From positions 1 to 5,299 of the forward strand of contig JANQGN010000018.1 of the NCBI GenBank assembly GCA_028277295.1: 5,299 bases of DNA, written 5' to 3'. A program made the position numbers and the translations under genes. This DNA comes from Rhodospira sp. (GTDB lineage: Bacteria; Pseudomonadota; Alphaproteobacteria; Rhodospirillales; Rhodospirillaceae). Under the pieces are notes generated by a model. The model was not told the origin of the DNA. It ran no database searches and saw only the letters and a program-made list of their open reading frames with translations. Positions 4,651-5,299 of this stretch are shown here, one piece after another (position 1 is the stretch's first letter; the number at the start of each line of letters is the position of its first letter).

Positions 4651-5299
4651 GCCAGACCGGCCTGATCGCCGATATCGGCGGCACCAACGCCCGCTTCGCT
4701 TTGGTGGACAGGGGTTCGGGGGCCGTGCTGCGCGCCGCCACCCTGTCCACCGATGACCATCCCGGCCCGGTGGAGGCCGCCCGCGTGATGCTGGCCGAGG
4801 CCGCCGCCGCCGGCGTGGCGCCGCCCGATTGGGGCGCCTGGGCCGTCGCCTGCCCGGTGCTGGCGGATGCGGTCGACCTGACCAACCACCCCTGGGCCTT
4901 TTCCATCGCCGAGGCCCGTGACGCCCTGGGCCTGGAGCGGCTGGCGGTCGTCAATGACTTCGCCGCGAATGCCCTGGCCATTCCCGAGCTCGGGCCGGCG
5001 GACAGCGTCGCCATCGGTCCGGACGCCGCTGGTCCGTCCGGTTATCCGATCGTGGCCATCGGGCCGGGGACGGGCCTGGGGGTGGCGCTGCTGCTGCCCG
5101 ATGGGGCCGGCGGCTGGCGCCCGCAGGCCACCGAGGGTGGGCATGTGACGCTGTCTCCCACCGACGAGACCGAGGCGCGGCTGCTGCGCCACCTGTGGCC
5201 CACCCATCCCCATGTCTCGGCCGAGCGGCTGATCAGCGGCGATGGCCTGCTGCTGCTCTACCGGACGCTGGCGGCGCTGGAGGGCGCGGCGGCGCCCCT
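4647..5299 (+). CDS. glk: Glucokinase, N-terminal two thirds (3' truncated by window)
   Basis: This is an ATP-dependent glucokinase of the bacterial Glk family (Pfam Glucokinase type, not ROK), which phosphorylates cytoplasmic glucose to glucose-6-phosphate. The frame starts M-S-Q-T-G-L-I-A-D-I-G-G-T-N-A-R-F-A-L and stays open to the window end, with 217 complete codons of the roughly 320 usual. Visible landmarks are the D-I-G-G-T-N-A-R phosphate-binding loop (residues 9-16), T-N-H-P-W-A-F-S (substrate domain), V-N-D-F-A-A-N-A with N103 and catalytic D104, I-G-P-G-T-G-L-G-V (second nucleotide loop), E-G-G-H at 163-166, and E-R-L-I-S-G-D-G beginning at E193. The E-G-G-H and E-R-L-S-G glutamates and the histidine contact glucose in E. 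coli Glk. The gene begins 37 bp after otsA, so probably the two share a transcript. In this setting it would recycle glucose released by trehalose breakdown and supply OtsA. The zinc-binding cysteine cluster found in ROK kinases is not seen. The start is supported by homology; the gene's 3' end is unseen. Confidence 0.95.
   Translation, partial: MSQTGLIADIGGTNARFALVDRGSGAVLRAATLSTDDHPGPVEAARVMLAEAAAAGVAPPDWGAWAVACPVLADAVDLTNHPWAFSIAEARDALGLERLAVVNDFAANALAIPELGPADSVAIGPDAAGPSGYPIVAIGPGTGLGVALLLPDGAGGWRPQATEGGHVTLSPTDETEARLLRHLWPTHPHVSAERLISGDGLLLLYRTLAALEGAAAP

Noticed and set aside
2801..5014. Long open frame on the - strand (737 codons) opposite otsA and parts of its neighbours
   Set aside because: It lies antisense to a clearly functional otsA and also crosses the GH65 3' end, a spacer and the glk start. 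Its translation is low-complexity, rich in Arg, Ala, Gly and His, with no recognisable domain. Long antisense frames are expected in high-GC coding DNA.
4431..5213. Open frame on the - strand (260 codons) opposite the otsA end and glk
   Set aside because: It overlaps conserved otsA and glk motifs; the Gly/Arg-rich translation resembles no family.

Overview
The window is high-GC, densely coding DNA, with all supported genes on the + strand and strong G/C preference at third codon positions. Composition, Shine-Dalgarno starts and protein style (an E. coli-type OtsA, a non-ROK glucokinase, a GH65 enzyme) suggest a proteobacterium, most likely a high-GC alphaproteobacterium such as a Rhodospirillales member. 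That placement is an inference; there is no rRNA or other taxonomic marker.

Layout: the 3' end of otsB, trehalose-6-phosphate phosphatase (2-262, its 5' part outside the window); a 277-bp spacer (263-539) rich in palindromes and repeats and holding a terminator-like structure; a complete GH65 family protein, probably an alpha-glucosyl disaccharide phosphorylase (540-2990); a 182-bp GC-rich spacer with strong potential hairpins (2991-3172); complete otsA, trehalose-6-phosphate synthase (3173-4609); a 37-bp junction with a possible six-codon leader peptide; and the first two thirds of glk, glucokinase (4647 to the window end).

Together the genes form a trehalose module. OtsA joins UDP-glucose and glucose-6-phosphate into trehalose-6-phosphate, and OtsB removes the phosphate. 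The GH65 enzyme, if it is a trehalose or trehalose-6-phosphate phosphorylase, would break the product down to beta-glucose-1-phosphate plus glucose or glucose-6-phosphate. Glk would return glucose to glucose-6-phosphate, which OtsA uses. Synthesis and a probable breakdown route are thus encoded side by side. The GH65 substrate cannot be fixed from sequence, and no beta-phosphoglucomutase is visible. The most interesting open points are the GH65 specificity and its otsB-GH65 gene order, the dyad cluster and alternative-pairing leader upstream of the GH65 gene, and the hairpin just before the otsA ribosome binding site. I see no mobile element, CRISPR array, tRNA or rRNA.
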